Positions 10,343 through 17,687 of a DNA stretch of 64,000 bases are shown in pieces. The notes under the pieces are model-generated. The model made no database searches. It had not been told where the DNA came from and saw only the letters and a list, made by a program, of their open reading frames with translations. Each line of letters starts with the position of its first letter. The stretch's first letter is position 1. The position numbers were made by a program, and so were the translations under genes. The stretch comes from an uncultured beta proteobacterium (lineage in GTDB: Bacteria > Pseudomonadota > Gammaproteobacteria > Burkholderiales > Burkholderiaceae_C), in the NCBI GenBank assembly GCA_903876735.1, contig CAIRAW010000075.1, forward strand, positions 62,001 to 126,000, written 5' to 3'.

Positions 10343-10984
10343 ATGGACAAACTGAAGCTGCTCGCGGTTGCTGCGCTGGCGCTGGCCCTGGCCCTGGCCC
10401 TGATCTGGTACCTGCTGCCGGTTTCACCGCCGCTTACGGCCACCCAGGGCGAGGGCGCACGGCGAGTCAGCGCAGCGGCAGTTCCAGCACCCACGGGCCA
10501 ACCGGCAGCTGTGCCCATCGAAGCGGCCACGGCCACCGTGCCGATCAAGGTACAGGCTCAAGCGGCAATCGGCGCCAGCACGCCTTCGAGCGGCGCGCGC
10601 AACCCAGCCAACATGCCCGAGTTGACGCGTCCCCTGGAGCAGGTGCAGAGCGTGCAAATGGCCGGACGTGAATGGTCGGTTCTGGGCACCAACGATGTCG
10701 TTAACGATCGGGGCAAGCAGTCCGTATTGGTGCTGCGTGATGAGCTCAGCGGCCAGCTCGAGTACCGGCAATCTGCCTTGCGCTTGGTGCTCAGGGAAGG
10801 CGAGGACTATGAATCCTTCATCCGGGCTCTGCCCCATGCGAGGCGCTTGTTTGTCAATCCACTGTATGGCGAAATTGGTGTTGACGCGGCGTACATCGGT
10901 GCTCAATATGCTGCGCTCGCCAGCGACTCGCGCGTGTTGCAGGTCAACTTCATTCCCCTGGCAGTGCCGGCCAGAGCGCGATAG
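10343..10984 (+). CDS. Membrane-anchored hypothetical protein paired with the S8 protease (possible external chaperone)
   Basis: A 213-residue protein with one N-terminal transmembrane helix built from Leu-Ala repeats (about residues 6-27). A Pro/Ala/Thr-rich linker follows (about 28-100), then a compact C-terminal region (about 105-213) that ends in NFIPLAVPARAR. No family is recognised. It begins 10 bases after the protease stop with only a weak ribosome-binding site, so it is almost certainly co-transcribed. The arrangement resembles the Aeromonas sobria kexin-like protease ASP and its downstream ORF2 chaperone, which the protease needs for maturation. That role is inference from position, size and predicted periplasmic location, not from recognised similarity. 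Confidence 0.75.
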   Translation: MDKLKLLAVAALALALALALIWYLLPVSPPLTATQGEGARRVSAAAVPAPTGQPAAVPIEAATATVPIKVQAQAAIGASTPSSGARNPANMPELTRPLEQVQSVQMAGREWSVLGTNDVVNDRGKQSVLVLRDELSGQLEYRQSALRLVLREGEDYESFIRALPHARRLFVNPLYGEIGVDAAYIGAQYAALASDSRVLQVNFIPLAVPARAR

Positions 10985-11170
10985 GCCGATTTCTCGGCTT
11001 CGGAGCGACCGACTGCTATAGCCACGGCAGCTCCGTAATTCGACGGACTGGTTTGTGTCTGGTGCCGTCGGTCAAAATGACTGAAAGCTTTTGCTTATCC
11101 ACAAACTTGAAGGAGCAAACATCAAAGATGTACAGCGTATCTCCAATATAGATGCTCCACCAGCTTCGCC

Positions 11171-11401
11171 ATGAAGAACCTAGTCGTCGCATCTTTCGAC
11201 AGTCCGACCGGGGATTACTGCGTCGATATCTTCGAGCGTGACGATGGGACGTTCGGGCTTGAGGAGTACCGCCGAGATCCAGAAGACCTTAAGGGATGGT
11301 TTCCGCTGCATCGCCACACTGGGCAGGTCTTCGTAAGTTCCGAGGGTGCTCTGGATCACGCAAATGCGGTCATCGTATGGATGATTGCAGACACAAGGTA
11401 A
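11171..11401 (+). CDS. Small hypothetical protein (76 aa)
   Basis: Short acidic protein beginning MKNLVVASFDSPTGDYCVDI and ending in an amphipathic helix (GALDHANAVIVWMIADTR). Composition and periodicity look coding: a beta-rich first half with aromatic residues, then a helix. It has no signal peptide or transmembrane segment. No family is assigned with confidence. Upstream bases 10985-11170 show no gene, and no good Shine-Dalgarno is visible before the ATG. The next 256 bases (11402-11657) carry no convincing frame. Confidence 0.6.
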   Translation: MKNLVVASFDSPTGDYCVDIFERDDGTFGLEEYRRDPEDLKGWFPLHRHTGQVFVSSEGALDHANAVIVWMIADTR

Positions 11402-11657
11402 CTTCACCAACTCAGAAGTCTGTGAACGCTGTAAGGCGATCAGTTCGGAAATCTGTGCAGCCGGTATGTCTCTGCTACAGACGGACACCTGGAGTTATTG
11501 AATGTCAGCTATCCTCACCGGGTGCCAAGTTAATGGCTCTGACGCCTGCTAGCGAGGTCCCTGTAGTGCGCCTTTTGGCACCATAGGGGCGACGATCACG
11601 ATCACGGCGTTCAACGCAGATCTGCAAGGCAACCCCATTCGCACCGAGGGCAAACAC

Positions 11658-11942
11658 ATGACCGATCTGACGCCGCTGCCGACCATCGAGTTGGGCCGCT
11701 ACCGCCATTACAAGGGCGGCGAATACGAGGTTCTGGGTGTTGTGCGCCACAGCGAAACCCTGGAGCCCATGGTTCTTTACCGGCCGCTCTACAAACTGTC
11801 CGGCCTGTGGGTTCGCCCTTTTGCCATGTTTCTGGAGCCCGTCGCGTTCAACGGTACGGTTCAAGCCCGATTCAGCCGGCTGGGCCCGGGCGAAACGGGT
11901 GGGCCGACCGAAACCGGCGGCGGTGCGTCATGCCAAAAATGA
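11658..11942 (+). CDS. DUF1653 domain-containing protein
   Basis: A 94-residue protein carrying the DUF1653 core: LGRYRHYKGGEYEVLGVVRH, then SETLEPMVLYRPLY and LWVRPFAMFLEPV (about residues 12-65). These short soluble proteins are widespread in proteobacteria, fold as a small beta domain and have no established function. The ATG at 11658 is preceded by GAGGG with suitable spacing. The last 20 residues are Gly/Thr-rich and poorly conserved in character. It stands alone between hypothetical genes. Confidence 0.85.
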   Translation: MTDLTPLPTIELGRYRHYKGGEYEVLGVVRHSETLEPMVLYRPLYKLSGLWVRPFAMFLEPVAFNGTVQARFSRLGPGETGGPTETGGGASCQK

Positions 11943-12094
11943 CCTGCTGTTTGCAATTGTTACAAACTCGGCAGCAACAAATCGGCTAAACCGACATAAT
12001 CTGGCATGACGTAATTTCCCGCGGGGATGTCATTTTCTGGATCTCAGGATTATCTGGTTCGCCTCGATTGGGGCACACTGCTTTGGGTACATAC

Positions 12095-12625
12095 ATGTTT
12101 GAATTTTTTGGCTTTGGTCGGAACCGCAAGGCACAGAAGACGGAAAAGCAAGGCGACATGGTTCGGTATGCCTTGACCAGTGTTCTGCGTCATCGCGGTA
12201 TTGCAGCGCAATCAATCGACTGCGAATTGGTGCCGATGGCCCGGCGTGGCGCGACTGATGTCATGCTCACAAAATTGGTGATCCTCAGATGGCCGGAGGG
12301 TCTGATGCGCCTGGCGCCTCTGCTTGAAGACGAGTTGTTTAACGAGATTCGCCGGTTTGACGGGAGTGCCGTCGCTTCCGATTTCATCTTTGTCTGGAAG
12401 TTCGCCCTTGACCCGAGTTACGTCAGCGAAAAAGTGGAAAAGGTGAGCGCAGGCCAGGCAGCGCCTGACCTGAAAAATGAAATCCCGGTGCCGGCGCCCG
12501 CCGCAAGTGTTGCTGAGCCGGCGACGCCTGCACCCGCCGCGAAGTTTGATTTGCCGAAATCGGCGCTGGACAGTGATGAACCCAATGACCACGGTTTCGC
12601 GGCCACGATGATCGCCGATCGATAA
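12095..12625 (+). CDS. Hypothetical protein (176 aa)
   Basis: No family recognised. The first 115 residues look like a compact alpha/beta domain (RYALTSVLRHRGIAAQ, VILRWPEGLMRLAPLLEDEL, FIFVWKFALDPSY). The last 60 residues are a low-complexity Pro/Ala/Val-rich tail ending in acidic sequence. The ATG at 12095 (MFEFFGFGRN) is preferred over the TTG at 12068 because the intervening codons are not protein-like. It has no signal peptide. Its 3' end faces a convergent membrane-protein gene across a short hairpin. The tail may be a flexible linker for partner binding, which is speculation. Confidence 0.65.
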   Translation: MFEFFGFGRNRKAQKTEKQGDMVRYALTSVLRHRGIAAQSIDCELVPMARRGATDVMLTKLVILRWPEGLMRLAPLLEDELFNEIRRFDGSAVASDFIFVWKFALDPSYVSEKVEKVSAGQAAPDLKNEIPVPAPAASVAEPATPAPAAKFDLPKSALDSDEPNDHGFAATMIADR

Positions 12626-12631
12626 GGGTGG

Positions 12632-12653
12632 TGCCCGCCTTTTTTTGCGGGCA
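12632..12653. terminator. Hairpin between convergent genes, terminator-like
   Basis: TGCCCGC (12632-12638) pairs with GCGGGCA (12647-12653) around an eight-base loop made almost only of T. It lies in the 31-base gap between two convergent genes. The T-run is in the loop rather than after the stem, so it is not a textbook intrinsic terminator, but position and symmetry suggest a shared 3' end structure. Confidence 0.4.
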
Positions 12654-12656
12654 GGC

Positions 12657-12986
12657 TCAGAAACTGGCCATGGTGCTGACAAAGACCACCTTGACCGCCA
12701 GCCAGGTGGCCACCACAAGAAGCCATGATTTCCATTTCGCCCGCAGCGCATTGAACCTGTTTTCAGACAGTGTGAAAACGACGGCGCAAACAGCGCCGAA
12801 CAGCAGGCCAAACAAGCCCTGGTACAGCCGCTGTTGCCAATCCTGGTTGTTGTCCGCGATGACCGGCTGGAACAGGCCAAGGACGCCGCCAAAGATCAGC
12901 CAGCGCACGGTGTAGCCACGCCACCGGTGCCACAGTCCGGCCTCGTTGTTCGACCAATGTGCTTTGTCCGGCACGGAGGGTTGCAT
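12657..12986 (-). CDS. Small inner-membrane hypothetical protein (about 3 TM helices)
   Basis: A 109-residue protein with a polar N-terminus (MQPSVPDKAHWSNNEAGLWH) and three hydrophobic stretches: about 28-45 (WLIFGGVLGLFQPVIA), about 57-76 (GLFGLLFGAVCAVVFTL) and about 87-107 (WLLVVATWLAVKVVFVSTM). The ATG at 12986 is preferred to a TTG at 13034. No family is recognised. It is convergent with the preceding gene and lies opposite a small secreted protein gene. Function unknown. Confidence 0.7.
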   Translation of the reverse strand: MQPSVPDKAHWSNNEAGLWHRWRGYTVRWLIFGGVLGLFQPVIADNNQDWQQRLYQGLFGLLFGAVCAVVFTLSENRFNALRAKWKSWLLVVATWLAVKVVFVSTMASF

Positions 12987-13106
12987 AGTCGGTTTCCAGT
13001 AGGGTTCAGGTTGATGAGGTGCAGACCCGGGCAATCATTACTAAAATCGGGGGCAAGTGTGCGGCCAGCCAATTTCGGTCAGGGCCGCTGTCAAGCCAAT
13101 CCATCC

Positions 13107-13379
13107 ATGTTCAATACCAAGTCACTCGTCGCCGCCCTGTTATTGTCCAGCATTGCCTCGCTGTCATGCGCGCAGGCGTCGGCGGATGGGGCTAACCAGC
13201 GCTCAGCCACACCTGCTGCAGCGGGTTCGGCTGAAGCGTCCAGCGCAAAAGCCAAACCTCAGCAAGTCAAGCCCCAGGCGAAGAAGAAAAATAAAGCCAA
13301 GCAACGGGCAGTGAAGGCCAAGAAGCACCAGGCGGCGGGTAAATCCAAGTCCAAAGGACCTGGGTTGGAAGCCTACTGA
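13107..13379 (+). CDS. Secreted Lys/Ala-rich small protein
   Basis: A 90-residue protein with a clear Sec signal peptide (MFNTKSLVAALLLSSIASLS, cleavage probably after CAQA near residue 24). The mature part is very basic and low in complexity: Ser/Ala-rich first, then lysine-dense (about 50-85) with KKKNKAKQ and KAKKHQAAGKSKSK. No domain is recognised. Such lysine-rich exported proteins in Burkholderiales are annotated as hypothetical. It could bind nucleic acid, lipid A or other polyanions, but nothing in sequence settles this. The reading frame remains open upstream to 12834, but codons before the signal peptide are not protein-like. Confidence 0.7.
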   Translation: MFNTKSLVAALLLSSIASLSCAQASADGANQRSATPAAAGSAEASSAKAKPQQVKPQAKKKNKAKQRAVKAKKHQAAGKSKSKGPGLEAY

Positions 13380-13427
13380 GGCCAGGCAAGTCCGGCCCGT
13401 GCCAGGTTCGAACTTGAGGAGCATGCC

Positions 13428-13799
13428 ATGCAAGACTTTGACTTCGACTACTGGAAGAATCTGTTCACCCAGTCACCGGGTGAGTTTGAGGTGCAGCGGC
13501 GCGCCGCGCTGCAGGAAGTGGTGGACAGTTCGCCGCCATCCCACCGCCCCGGCTTGGCCACAATGGTGGACACTTTGTGCGCACCGCAGCAAGGCAGCCC
13601 CCATGAGCGGGCCGCCAACGCCCAGACCCTGATGTTCGAGTCGCTCGACTACCTGAAGGCGGCATGGCTCAGTCTGGCTGAAGAGACCGGAGAAGGTTCA
13701 GCCTTCGAGAGGGCGCTCTTGAACGCACAGATCCGGCTTTCACCCTCGATCCTGGCCCGGATTCAGGATCAATCTGGCAGAAATCACGGGTTTCCCTAG
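13428..13799 (+). CDS. DUF3135 domain-containing protein
   Basis: A 123-residue soluble protein starting MQDFDFDYWKNLFTQSPGEF, which matches the opening of DUF3135 proteins (an aspartate/phenylalanine-rich start, then a helix with EVQRRAALQEVV). The middle segment is predicted helical and contains MFESLDYLKAAWLSLAEE. The ATG at 13428 follows a good GAGGA Shine-Dalgarno. It is separated by 11 bases from the downstream esterase and may be co-transcribed with it. Family function is not known. Confidence 0.75.
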   Translation: MQDFDFDYWKNLFTQSPGEFEVQRRAALQEVVDSSPPSHRPGLATMVDTLCAPQQGSPHERAANAQTLMFESLDYLKAAWLSLAEETGEGSAFERALLNAQIRLSPSILARIQDQSGRNHGFP

Positions 13800-13810
13800 G
13801 GAAGCACCCC

Positions 13811-14782
13811 ATGCGCCGCTGGCTTGAGATGTTTGCCTCGCGTCAGTTGCCGCGCCGGATCGCGCTCGATGCCGGCATGCATGCCCTGGCGGGCCTGGCC
13901 GACTTGCTGCCCCGCATGAAGCAGCGCATGCGCACTTGCCGCTTGTTGGAAGATGTTGAATATGCCCGCCACGGCGGCGTGGTTCTGCGCCTTGATGTTT
14001 TGCAACCCGTGCATCCCGGGCCGCATCCGGTGCTGATCTATTTCCACGGCGGCGGCTTTGCCATCGGCTCCAAGCGCACGCACCGCGCCTTGGCTGCAGC
14101 GTATGCCGCGCAGGGCTACCTGGTGTTCAATGTGGATTACCGGCTCGCGCCCGAGCATCCGTTTCCGGCTGCGCTGCAGGATGCCTGCGCCGCCTGGCTT
14201 TGGGCGGCGGACCATGCGCAAGCCTATGGCGGCGATGTCGCGCGCATGGGTTTGTGCGGTGAATCGGCGGGTGCCAATCTGGCGCTGGCTGTCACGCTGG
14301 CCTGCTGCACGCCACGGCCGGAACCTTTTGCCGCGCCCTTGTTCGAGCGCGGTCTGCGCCCGGCGCTGGCCCTGCTTTATTGCGGTTTCCTGCAAGCCAG
14401 CCATCCCGAGCGCTACCGTCGAACCGATGTGTCCACATTCGCTGCCGGCATTGCAAGGGATGCGGCACTTTCCTACCTCGGAAAATTTGCCAGCCAGCCA
14501 CAGGCGGCGCAGGCGCTGGCCGACCCGCTGTGTGTGCTTGAGGCCATGACTCTGGCACCGGGCCTGCCGCCGCTGTTCATCGCAGCCGGGCTGGCTGACC
14601 CGGTGCTGGCTGACTCGCAGCGGCTCGAACGCACGCTGCAGCGCCTGGATTCGCCCTTTACGGCCCATTACTACCCGGGTGAAACCCACGCTTTTCATGT
14701 CATGTTCTGGCGCGAGCAGGCGATGCGTTGCTGGCGCGACAGTTTCGCGTTTCTTCAGCAACATCTGCCGCCTCAGGTCTAG
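13811..14782 (+). CDS. Alpha/beta hydrolase, hormone-sensitive-lipase (fold-3) family esterase
   Basis: Cytoplasmic carboxylesterase-type enzyme of 323 residues, the typical length for the HSL family. The oxyanion-hole motif HGGGFAIGS is at about 78-86 and the nucleophile elbow GESAGAN, with its serine, at about 153-159. The catalytic Asp is probable in ADPVLAD (about 259) and the catalytic His in GETHAFHVM (about 294-298). It would cleave short-chain acyl esters; the natural substrate is not deducible. It follows the DUF3135 gene closely. A perfect hairpin lies 52 bases after its stop. Confidence 0.9.
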   Translation: MRRWLEMFASRQLPRRIALDAGMHALAGLADLLPRMKQRMRTCRLLEDVEYARHGGVVLRLDVLQPVHPGPHPVLIYFHGGGFAIGSKRTHRALAAAYAAQGYLVFNVDYRLAPEHPFPAALQDACAAWLWAADHAQAYGGDVARMGLCGESAGANLALAVTLACCTPRPEPFAAPLFERGLRPALALLYCGFLQASHPERYRRTDVSTFAAGIARDAALSYLGKFASQPQAAQALADPLCVLEAMTLAPGLPPLFIAAGLADPVLADSQRLERTLQRLDSPFTAHYYPGETHAFHVMFWREQAMRCWRDSFAFLQQHLPPQV

Positions 14783-14833
14783 GGCGCAGCGATTGCCAGT
14801 CAATGCCGGGGCCTGCTTTGTGCTGACGAAAAC

Positions 14834-14855
14834 GGTGCCCAGGTGATTGGGCACC
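14834..14855. other. Perfect hairpin in an intergenic gap
   Basis: GGTGCCCA (14834-14841) and TGGGCACC (14848-14855) pair perfectly around a six-base loop. It lies between the esterase and the methyltransferase genes, 46 bases before the latter's start. No T-run follows, so it is either a transcript-stabilising 3' structure or a protein-binding palindrome rather than a standard terminator. Confidence 0.4.
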
Positions 14856-14901
14856 TGCACAGCGCCTAAACTCGGGTCAATCTTCAAGCAAGGTATTACC
14901 C

Positions 14902-15513
14902 ATGGCAGGCCCCAAGTCCCAGTTTTGGCAGGAACGGTTCGAAAAAAATGAAATCAGCTGGGATCGTGGCGCACCCAGCCCGCAATTGATCGCCTGGATC
15001 GAGAGCGGTGCACTGCAGCCTTGCCGCATCGTCGTGCCGGGTTGCGGCACGGGCTGGGAGGTGGCGGAACTGGCGCGGCGTGGTTTTGCGGTGACCGGTC
15101 TCGACTACACCGCAGCAGCCGTCGAAAAGACGCGCGCGCTGCTTGATGCCGAGGGTCTGCAGGCTGAGGTGCTGCAGGCCGATGTGCTGCACTACCGGCC
15201 GGCGACGCTGTTCGATGCGGTCTACGAGCAGACCTGCCTGTGCGCGATTCACCCGGAGCACTGGCTCGAGTACGCGCAGCAGTTGCAGCAATGGCTCAAG
15301 CCCGGCGGCAGTCTGTGGGTGTTGTACTTGCAGATGATTCGTCCGGCCGCAAGCGAGGAGGGCGTGATTCACGGCCCGCCCTATCACTGCGACATTAACG
15401 CGATGCGGGCATTGTTTCCCGAGAAGACCTGGATCTGGCCCAAGCCGCCCTACGACAAGATCAAGCATCCGACCTTGTCACACGAGTTGGCCGTGCGACT
15501 GGTGCGCCGTTGA
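14902..15513 (+). CDS. TPMT-like SAM-dependent methyltransferase
   Basis: Class I methyltransferase of 203 residues in the thiopurine S-methyltransferase-like group. The N-terminal FWQERFEKNEISWDRGAPSP is the characteristic TPMT lead-in. SAM motif I is VVPGCGTGWEVAELA (about 44-58), followed by the acidic motif II region GLDYTAAAVEKTRALL and motif FDAVYEQTCLCAIHP (about 105-119). Bacterial relatives methylate small thiols, selenium or tellurium oxyanions, or halides; the substrate here is unknown. The next gene begins 3 bases after its stop, suggesting one transcript. Confidence 0.9.
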   Translation: MAGPKSQFWQERFEKNEISWDRGAPSPQLIAWIESGALQPCRIVVPGCGTGWEVAELARRGFAVTGLDYTAAAVEKTRALLDAEGLQAEVLQADVLHYRPATLFDAVYEQTCLCAIHPEHWLEYAQQLQQWLKPGGSLWVLYLQMIRPAASEEGVIHGPPYHCDINAMRALFPEKTWIWPKPPYDKIKHPTLSHELAVRLVRR

Positions 15514-15516
15514 CCG

Positions 15517-16638
15517 ATGTGGATTGGGCCCATGCGCGCTACACCAACACCTGCTCCCTTGACCGACGACCCGCTCCAGGCCTTCACCCACGCATTGCCC
15601 AAGGTGGAACTGCATTGCCATTTGCTGGGCACGGTGCGGCGCGACACCTTTACCGATCTGGTACGGCGCGCAGGTTCACCGATCAGTGATGCGGAAATTG
15701 AAGCCTTCTACACGCGGGGCGAAAAGCCGGTGGGTGTGCTGCGCGTGCTGCGTGCGCTCGACGCGCAACTGATCCGTACACCGGACGATCTGCACCGCAT
15801 CTGCTACGAGTACCTGCAGGACGCCGCTGCACACAACGTGCGCTATGCGGAGTTTTTCTGGAACCCGACTGGCACGGCGCGCGCTTCGGGCATTGCCTAT
15901 CCGGCGGCCTTGTCGGCCATCGTGCGTGCGATCGCCGATGCGCAGCGCGATCACGGCATCACCGGCCGCCTGATCGCGGCGATCGACCGCGAGGCCGAGC
16001 CGCAGGCTGCGCTGGAGATGGTGCAGTGGGTCAAGGCGCATCGTTGCGATGAGGTGCTGGGCATTGGCATCGATTACCGCGAGGTGGATCGCCCGCCGGA
16101 GTTGTTCGCCGCCGCTTATGCCGAAGCGCGTCGCGCCGGCCTCAAGACGACGGCGCATGCTGGTGAATTCGGCATGCCCTGGACTAACGTGCAGACCGCA
16201 GTCGAACGGCTGCAGGTGGACCGCATCGACCATGGCTACACGGTGCTCGAGTCGCCGGAATTCACACGAGCCTGCGCGCAGCGCGAAATCGTCTTCACCG
16301 TGGTGCCGACCAACTCCTACTACCTGCGCACACTGCAACCGCAGCGCTGGGCGCTTGATCACCCAATCCGCCACATGCCGGCGGCCGGGTTGCGCATCCA
16401 CCCCAACACCGACGACCCGGCCCTGCATCACGTCACGCCGACAATGGCCTGGGCGATGATGGTGCGCGATTTTGGCTTCGGCCTCGAAGATCTGCGTGGC
16501 TTCATGCTTAACGGGCTCGACGCGGCCTGGATCGACGACAGCACGCGCCGCGCCTGGCGCACCGATGCGCTGCAGCACTTCGAGACCTTGCGCCCGCTCT
16601 GGCCGGCCTCTTTTTCTTTTTCCCATCAAGGAGTTTGA
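15517..16638 (+). CDS. Adenosine deaminase family protein
   Basis: Metal-dependent purine deaminase-fold hydrolase of about 370 residues. Metal and catalytic motifs of the family are present: PKVELHCHLLGT near the N-terminus, TAHAGE (about 207-212), RIDHGYTVLE (about 235-244) and HPNTDDPALH (about 290-299). Adenosine, adenine or N6-modified adenine deamination are all possible in this family. Two ATGs are available (15517 and 15532) and neither has a strong ribosome-binding site. It lies 3 bases after the methyltransferase gene. The AAGGAG for the next gene is inside its last codons, so at least three genes may share a transcript. Confidence 0.88.
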   Translation: MWIGPMRATPTPAPLTDDPLQAFTHALPKVELHCHLLGTVRRDTFTDLVRRAGSPISDAEIEAFYTRGEKPVGVLRVLRALDAQLIRTPDDLHRICYEYLQDAAAHNVRYAEFFWNPTGTARASGIAYPAALSAIVRAIADAQRDHGITGRLIAAIDREAEPQAALEMVQWVKAHRCDEVLGIGIDYREVDRPPELFAAAYAEARRAGLKTTAHAGEFGMPWTNVQTAVERLQVDRIDHGYTVLESPEFTRACAQREIVFTVVPTNSYYLRTLQPQRWALDHPIRHMPAAGLRIHPNTDDPALHHVTPTMAWAMMVRDFGFGLEDLRGFMLNGLDAAWIDDSTRRAWRTDALQHFETLRPLWPASFSFSHQGV

Positions 16639-16640
16639 CC

Positions 16641-17636
16641 ATGTTCCATGAGCTTTCCCGTCGCCAGGGCTTGCGCCTTGCGTTCACGTTGCTGGCCTGT
16701 TGTGCCGGCCTTGCCGCGAACGCGCAGGTGGCCTGGCCAAGCGCCAAACCGATCACGCTGATCGTGCCTTTTAGCGCCGGCGGCAATGTGGACGTGACGG
16801 CGCGCCTGATCGGGCAGAAACTTTCGGAGCGATTGAAGCAGAGCGTCGTGATCGAGAACGTGGTGGGCGCAGGCGGCATCATCGGCGTCGAGAAGGCGGT
16901 GCGCGCCGCGCCCGACGGCTACACGCTGGTGCTGGGTGCCGACAGCCCGGTCGCGATTGCCAAACTGGTGAACCCGGCGGCCGTGCGTTACGACGGGCTC
17001 AAGGACCTGGCGCCGATCGGCCTGGTGACGACGGCGCCGATGGTCATCATCGCCCGGCCCGGTTTGCCGGTCAACAACCTCGCCGATGTGATCCGGCTCG
17101 CAAAGGAGAAGCCGGGGCAGCTCAGCTATGCCACTTCGGGCGTGGGAACGGTGCTGCACCTGACGATGGAAATGATCAAGGATACGAGCAAGATCTACAT
17201 GGTGCATGTTCCGTATCGCGGTGGGGCGCAGATCGTCACCGACGTGATTGGCAATCAGGTTGATCTGGCCATGGTCGTGAGCGTCACGGCCACGCCGCAC
17301 ATCCACAGCAAGAAGCTCAGGGGCATTGCTGTGACCGATGGCCATCGTGTCGCTTCGCTGGCGGAGCTCGCGACCGTGGCCGAGACACCCGGCTTCAAGG
17401 GTTTCGAGATGGTCTCGTGGACTGGCCTGTTCGCGCCGGCCCAGACGCCGCCTGCTGTGCTGGAGCGCCTGAACCGCGAACTGATGGAACTCCTGCACAC
17501 CGATGAGATGCGCGCCAAGCTGGCCGAGGGAGGCGCGTCTGCAGGGGCGGGCACGCCAGCCGAGTTCGCCCGCTTCGTGCAAAAGGAGCAGGCGCGTTAT
17601 GCCGGTGTTGTGAAAGCCGCGAACATCCGCGATTGA
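16641..17636 (+). CDS. Tripartite tricarboxylate transporter receptor (Bug/TctC family) protein
   Basis: Periplasmic solute receptor of 331 residues. A Sec signal peptide (LRLAFTLLACCAGLAANAQ, cleavage near residue 29) is followed by the family signature WPSAKPITLIVPFSAGGNVD and later GAGGIIGVEKAVRAAPDGYT. Bug proteins are hugely expanded in Burkholderiales and bind carboxylates, often without dedicated TctA/TctB partners nearby, as here. The ATG at 16641 has AAGGAG ten bases upstream and starts 2 bases after the deaminase gene. An acyl-CoA ligase follows, which suggests the ligand could be a carboxylic acid activated by that enzyme. Confidence 0.92.
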   Translation: MFHELSRRQGLRLAFTLLACCAGLAANAQVAWPSAKPITLIVPFSAGGNVDVTARLIGQKLSERLKQSVVIENVVGAGGIIGVEKAVRAAPDGYTLVLGADSPVAIAKLVNPAAVRYDGLKDLAPIGLVTTAPMVIIARPGLPVNNLADVIRLAKEKPGQLSYATSGVGTVLHLTMEMIKDTSKIYMVHVPYRGGAQIVTDVIGNQVDLAMVVSVTATPHIHSKKLRGIAVTDGHRVASLAELATVAETPGFKGFEMVSWTGLFAPAQTPPAVLERLNRELMELLHTDEMRAKLAEGGASAGAGTPAEFARFVQKEQARYAGVVKAANIRD

Positions 17637-17687
17637 TTGCTGCTTTCGTTTGACTTCATTGCAGTTTGAAACGGTCTGGAGATTGCC

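Noticed and set aside
11296-11586. Plus-strand frame of 96 codons between two small genes
   Set aside because: Composition unlike a protein, overlaps the 76-residue hypothetical gene in another frame, no ribosome site.
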